A stretch of DNA of 64,000 nt, taken from positions 186,001 to 250,000 of the forward strand of contig JACGCM010000630.1 of assembly GCA_014058105.1 (NCBI GenBank), read 5' to 3'. The notes beneath the pieces were generated by a model. That model searched no databases. It had not been told where the DNA came from and saw only the letters and a list, made by a program, of their open reading frames with translations. Both the position numbers and the translations under genes were made by a program. The stretch is from Kingdonia uniflora. Lineage: Eukaryota; Streptophyta; Magnoliopsida; Ranunculales; Circaeasteraceae. Positions 58,920-64,000 of this stretch are shown here, piece after piece (the stretch's first letter is position 1; every line of letters starts with the position of its first letter).

Positions 58920-59770
58920 TGTATGGTCGAATTGGGTGAACCAATAAACGATCAAAAAGAGATATGTTGAGATATATGATTATAGTAATTTTATACTCTC
59001 TTGTGTATAGGTCGAATTGAAAAAGTCAATAATCAACTGTAAAAAGATGTTTGTTTGATGAAATAGTAATGTATGTCTCAGTTAAAGGTCGAATTGAACG
59101 AATCAATAAGCGACCGCGATGAGAAATATTGAATGTTGAATAGCTGTATAGCGTGTCTCGACCAGGTCGAATTGATTGACTCAATAAGCAACCCTCGGGA
59201 GAGCGTGTATACTTGAAGGCCATGTTGTAGGTCTTAGTTAAAGGTCAAATTGAGCGTATCAATAAGCAACCGTAATGAGATATATTGAATGTTAAATAGC
59301 TGTATAGCGTATCTCGGTCAGGTCGAATTGATTGACTCAATAAGCGACCCTTGGGAGAGCGTGTATACTTGAAGAACTATGTTGTAGGTCTCAGTTAAAG
59401 GTCGAATTAAGCGTATCAATAAGCGTCCGTAATGAGATATATTGAATGTTGGATAGTTGTATAGCGTGTTTCGGCTAGATCGAATTGATTGACTCAATAA
59501 GTGACCCTCGGGAGAGCGTGTATACTTGAAGAACTATGTTGTAGGTTTCAGTTAAAGGTCGAATTGAGCGTATCAATAAGTGACCATAATGAGATATATT
59601 GAATGTTGAATAGATGTATACCGTGTCTCGGCCAGGTCGAATTGAGCAAATTAATAAGCGATCCTCGAGAGAGTATGTATACTTGAAGAGCTATGTTGTA
59701 GGTTTCAGTTAAAGGTCGAATTGAGCGTATCAATAAGCGACCGTAATGAAATATGTTGAATGTTGTAGTA
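58920..59770. repeat. Array of about 157-bp tandem repeats, element B
   Basis: Markers recur at 59174, 59330, 59487 and 59644 (spacing 156-157). The units have the same dimeric half-units and GGTCGAATTGA...CAATAAGCGACC core as element A. Copy number is about five, one fewer than in element A. Confidence 0.85.
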
Positions 59771-59906
59771 ATTATTATAGTAATTCTCCGGTATAGGTCG
59801 AATTGAGCGAACCATACGGAGATAGGTAGAATGCTTGAATTGAATAGACTAGCGGGATGATGATGAAAAAGTGCTTTATGGAATAATATCTGATGTTACA
59901 GCATGT

Positions 59907-61060
59907 TTATCTTCGATACTGCTTCAATCGGCGGGTATTCCATAGATTAGGTACAGGTACGCCTTCATGTGTACTGAGATAGTAGGATCCTAAACCACTT
60001 GTGCCAGTTATGATAAAAGGATCTTCCCAATTGTCTGCTAATATCCCAGCATTAGGTGTTTTTTGATGTTGTGGGATTTCTCTGAGAATGAGGCTTTTAA
60101 CTTTGAATTCTCGATGTCGAACACGCTTGTTATAGGATCGGGACAATGCAAGCTGATATATTCCAAGATTAACAAGGGCTCTATCACGTGTTTCTTCGAT
60201 CAAATTCAGATTGCATGCGATCTAAAACTCATTTTCTTCATCTGTCATCTCGTGATCGCGTATTGGATGATGATATTAAGTGGGAATGATGGCTTAAGTT
60301 CTGTAGGCCAGTAAAAACAGAGTACAACCTATTGTTGTTCTGGGAGTTATTCGGTAGTCCCAAAGTACATGTGGTAACTCGTTCACCCAGTTCCCCTTTT
60401 TGTCGTCTAAACGCTTCTTGATGCCATCCACAATAGTTCGATTAGTATTCTCAACTTGTCGGTTTCCTTGTGGATAATAAGGATTGGATGGGGAATGAAT
60501 GATGTTGTGTTCATTGAGGAATGTGACGATTTTGGAGCCAACGAACTGTGGTCCATTGTCAATTCTGATGAGATGTGGTCTGCCGAATCGGATAATAATG
60601 TTCTCCCAGATAAATTTGATGGCTTCATCTTCTCTGGTTCAGTACAGCGGGACTGCTTCTACCCATTAAGTGAAGTAATTTATAGTGACCAATAAAATGT
60701 TTTCGTTTTCCTAGTGCTGTAGGAAACTCTCCTACGAGATCGAGAACCCATCATCTGAATGGCCAAGTGACCTGGCTTGAATGTAGTTCGAGTGCTGGAG
60801 CTCATATTTTAGGGCCATGCCATTGACAAACGTCATACTTATGAGCATATTCGATTGCCTGCGCTTTCATCTTAGACCAAAAAATTCCTTGAGTTAAAGT
60901 TCTTTTTACAAGAGATCGTCCTGCTGCATGGGATCCACACATATCTTCGTGTAGATTGTGCAAGAATTACTGTGCTTCTTTGTCAGAGAGACAAAGGAGG
61001 TATGGACCAGTGACCAAATTTTGTATAGGAGATTGTCCTAAACAATGTATCTTCGAGCAT
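59907..61060 (-). pseudogene. Element B integrase
   Basis: The core motif IDNGPQFVG and NPYYPQGNRQVENTNR are intact, unlike in element A. The zinc finger and the C-terminal ADNWEDPFII are present. A TAA before the finger (EAQ-stop-FLHNLHE) replaces the CAA kept in element A, and other stops break the frame. Confidence 0.85.
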
Positions 61061-61209
61061 TGTCAATTAATCTCCGTCGTTCTGTAGGATCCTCTGAAAG
61101 TGAACCGTTGAATTTATTTTGAGGTCCGATGTATGTAATGAAAGGATGTCTCCAATCATCTTCGATCTCCTCGCTGCCCCCAGTATTAATGGTGTTGGAC
61201 ACGATGGCA

Positions 61210-62170
61210 TTAATGCTGGAGGTTAGAAATGATATTGATTTTTAAGTAACGAGCTTCTGATTCAAGGACACCAGCAAGGTAAGCGAGTGCATCTGAATGT
61301 CTATTTCCTCCCCTTGGAAAATGCTCCATAGAAATTGTCTGAAATTTGTTCATTCGCTTGACCACTGTAGTAGCATAGTCGGTCATTCTCCCATTGGCTT
61401 GATAGACGCCTGTGCAATGGTTGATGATTAGTAATGAATCTGTATAGATAAAGAGCTCTGCTACACCCAGTGTGAGTGCCATGTCCAAGCCATAAATTAA
61501 TTTCTCATATTCTGCTTCATTATTGGTTGCTTCAAAATTGAGACTAATAGATTTTTCGAGTCGATCATTGGAAGGGGTAATAAGGATAATTTCAATTCCT
61601 GATCCGGCTGGTCCGATGAAGCCGTCAGTCAAAAGTCGCCAACCTTTCTTTGTTACCCAATCTGATTTATCTTCGGACTGGTCTGTGAGCGGTTCATCTA
61701 TTTTACCAATAAAATCTTCTTCCCAATCCATATCATCTACTGGAAAGTCTGCTAGAAAATCTACTACAGCTTGACCTTTTTCGAAGTAACGTGGTTTGAA
61801 ATGTATATTGTGTTCCCCGAGTGTTACTGACCATTGCAGAATACGTCAAGATTTTTCGCGCTTGGATAAGATTTCGCAGAGTGGATAGTTTGTCAAGACA
61901 CGAATAGTATGGGTTTGGAAATACTGATTTAATTTATGTGATGTATAGACGTGTGCTAGAAGAAGCTTCTCGATCTTAGTGTATCTCATTTCAGCTGGAG
62001 TCAGAGTCTTGCTGATAAAATAGGTTGGTTTCTCAGTCTTTTTGTCGAGTCAGAGAAGAACGGAGCTGAGAGATGTATCTGTGACAGCTAGGTATACTAT
62101 AAGTTCTTCTCTATCTACTGGCGTTCTCTTAACTGGTGGTTTCCCTAAATAACTTTTGAGTTCGGGGAAA
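61210..62170 (-). pseudogene. Element B RNase H and second RNase H
   Basis: KTEKPTYFISKTL and YTKIEKLLLAHVYTSHKL belong to the retroviral-type domain. DGFIGPAGSGIEII, NNEAEYEKLIYGLDMAL and IYTDSLLIINH belong to the archaeal-type one. A TGA (where AGA or CGA is expected) and frameshifts separate them. Confidence 0.8.
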
Positions 62171-62235
62171 GCCGTTTCACATTTGTCTGTCCATTCGATC
62201 TCTGGATCTTTCTTTGATTTTCCTCGTGATGTACC

Positions 62236-63258
62236 CTATCTTAACAGACTGAATAGAGGTCGACATTTGTCTGATGATTTGGATACAAATTTGTTGAGTG
62301 CTGCAATCATTCCGGCTAGCTTCTGAACGTTCTTCTTTGTCCTTGGTGAAGGCATAGCCAAGAGAGCTTGTATGCATGATGGATTAGCTTCAATGCCTCT
62401 TTTGCTAATTAGATGGCCCAATTTTTTTTCGGATTGTACTCCGAACTGGCATTTATCTGGATTTAAACGCATCTTGTAAGATCGCAAAATCTCGAAAGTT
62501 TGTAAATCTATAAGATGGTCCTCTTTCTTGAGACTTTTGCAGAGCATATTGTCAATGTAGACCTCCATTGATTTTCTGAGATAGTCTTTGAACATTTGTG
62601 TCATCAATCTCTGATAGGTAGTGCTGACATTTTTTAGGCTGAAAAGCATGACTTTATAGTAATATAGACCTTGTTTAGTGATTAACGTAGTCTTGTCTTG
62701 ATCTTCAAGAAAAAGTGGTATCTGATTGTATCCTGATGCAGTGTCTATCATAGAGAGAAGTTTGTGCCCTGCTGTAGAATCGAGCAAATGGTTGATGATT
62801 GGGAGTGGAAAGCTATCTTTCAAAGTGTATCGGTTAAGATCTATGAAATCAACACAGACTCTGATCTTGCCATTCTTCTTTGGGACTGCGACAATGTTCG
62901 AGATCCAGTCCGGGTAAATTGCTTTGCGATTAAAATTGACCTCAATCAATTTGTCGATCTCTTTATTCACTTCATCTCACAATTTTGGTGCTAGAGTTCA
63001 TTGTTTTTGTTTAACCGGTTCTGCTTTATTTTTCAATGCTAGCTTGTGGCATGCCAAAGCTGGATCGATCCTTGGCATTTCGTGAAACGTCCATACAAAG
63101 ACGTCACTGTTATCTATGAGAAATTGTATAAGATTTGAAAGTTCCTCCGTGCTCAAGAGAGTTCCAATGTGAGTTCCTCTTTGCGCGCCACTGAACTCGA
63201 TGTACTCTGTTAGTTCGACGCTTGGCAGCTGAGGTTCTGCTAGAATTGACTGCTGCAA
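62236..63258 (-). pseudogene. Element B reverse transcriptase
   Basis: A 244-codon open stretch (62970-62236) holds VAVPKKNGKIRVCVDFIDLN, DTASGYNQIPLF, LKNVSTTYQRLM and MRLNPDKCQFGV. The catalytic box reads YIDN, so the second aspartate is now asparagine. Upstream, KQKQ-stop-TLAPKL-stop-DEV carries two TGA codons where Arg is expected. Confidence 0.9.
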
Positions 63259-63330
63259 TTGCTATGCAGAAGTTGTTGTAGTTGGCTCAGCTTTAATGTA
63301 AATAATATTATCACAAGCTCGAGCCAATTT

Positions 63331-63987
63331 CTAGCTGCCTTTGATTTTGTAGATCCCTCCTTTCCAGTCGATTCGTAATGCCTGATGATATGTCGAGGGA
63401 ATAGCTTTCATGTTATGCAACCATGGCCGTCCCATGATGTCCAGATAACGGGATTTGGTATTGATGACGTAAAAAACTACGTTAAGTGTGACTGGCCCGG
63501 CTGTGATGGAAAGTGTGATTTTTCCCACGTGCTCTTCCTTAGAGCCGCTGAATCCAGAGACATTGATGTCACTCGGTTCGACCTTGTCCGCTAATCTCAT
63601 TTGGTCGATTGTGCTCTAGAATAAAAGTTCGATGCTGCTGTTTGTATTTACCATCATCGTATGCAAAACTATGTTCTTCATCTTTAACATGATGACGAGA
63701 GCATTGTGGTGCAGAAAGTTGACGTGACGAACGTCACAGTCTTCGAAAGAGATCCCAGCTCTTGGATTGTTGGATTCCGGCAACAAATGAGCTTCTTTGT
63801 CTACCATCGTTAGATCATGGCATTGTCCAACGCGCCTACATTTGGATCTATTGGAGTTGTTGACCGTTTGAGTCTTGATGAAGTACAAGTATTTTTCTTC
63901 ATTTGTTTCGTTAACTTGGACGATCGTGGTGTCAGTCTTGTAGCTGCCATTTTTGTAACTTTTGATGTTAACAATATACTCAAGCAT
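63331..63987 (-). pseudogene. Element B aspartic protease region
   Basis: Colinear with element A's protease. The active site reads VNTNSS in place of VDTGSS: both Asp to Asn and Gly to Asn need G-to-A changes, that is C-to-T on the other strand. The linker downstream, with GFSGSKEEHVGKI, is conserved. Confidence 0.8.
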
Positions 63988-64000
63988 TCGACCATGTGCA

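Larger units (their letters stand above)
51312..64000 (-). mobile_element. Element B: second Tat-type retrotransposon, cut by window end
   Basis: Same family, gene order and orientation as element A. It starts with the 3' LTR at 51312 and is cut within the gag-protease region at 64000, so the 5' LTR and target duplication cannot be checked; the expected duplication, if present, would be ATATG (51307-51311). It carries the same antisense module, tandem array and pol, all decayed but with different lesions, which lets the two copies be used to infer ancestral codons. Confidence 0.9.

Overview
This is nuclear DNA from a flowering plant, most likely a eudicot. The four host genes have GT-AG introns and clear plant orthologues, the sequence is AT-rich, and most of the window is plant transposable elements. 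I could not settle the genus or chromosome.

Layout. 1-2.1 kb: a complete four-exon group 2 truncated haemoglobin gene (GLB3) on the minus strand. 2.1-8.25 kb: nested transposons. An outer TIR element holds a decayed hAT transposon with an exact 8-bp target duplication, and that hAT holds two solo LTRs, each with an exact 5-bp duplication. 8.6-13.6 kb: a complete twelve-exon LAMMER/CLK kinase gene (AFC3) with a hAT MITE in its second intron. 14.5-19.3 kb: a three-exon FRIGIDA-like gene with a 2.6-kb first intron containing a long inverted repeat. 20.0-27.65 kb: a two-exon minus-strand gene for a GET2/CAML-like ER membrane protein. Its 6.8-kb intron contains a second hAT transposon with 8-bp duplications and an almost intact transposase.

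From 28.4 kb on, almost everything is retrotransposon. Element A (28413-43256) is a full-length Ty3/gypsy element of the Tat type with identical-length 675-bp LTRs and target duplication CCTAC. Its gag-PR-RT-RH-aRH-IN genes run on the minus strand. Between integrase and the 3' LTR it carries about 7.8 kb containing opposite-strand open reading frames with their own TATA box, ending in long coiled-coil proteins, and an array of about 157-bp tandem repeats where the two transcription directions meet. Element B (51312 to beyond 64000) is a second copy of the same family in the same orientation, cut by the window end. Between them are a solo LTR (43849-44551) and a TIR element (45676-50887) split by a coding-poor LTR element (45743-50149).

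The host genes look functional; the retroelement genes are decayed. Where copies A and B can be compared, most premature stops in retroelement genes on both strands fit C-to-T change (CAG to TAG, CAA to TAA, CGA to TGA), as expected in silenced, cytosine-methylated DNA. The most unusual content is the conserved antisense gene module and convergent repeat array of the Tat-type family. Coordinates and splice sites were worked out by hand from reading frames and GT/AG signals.
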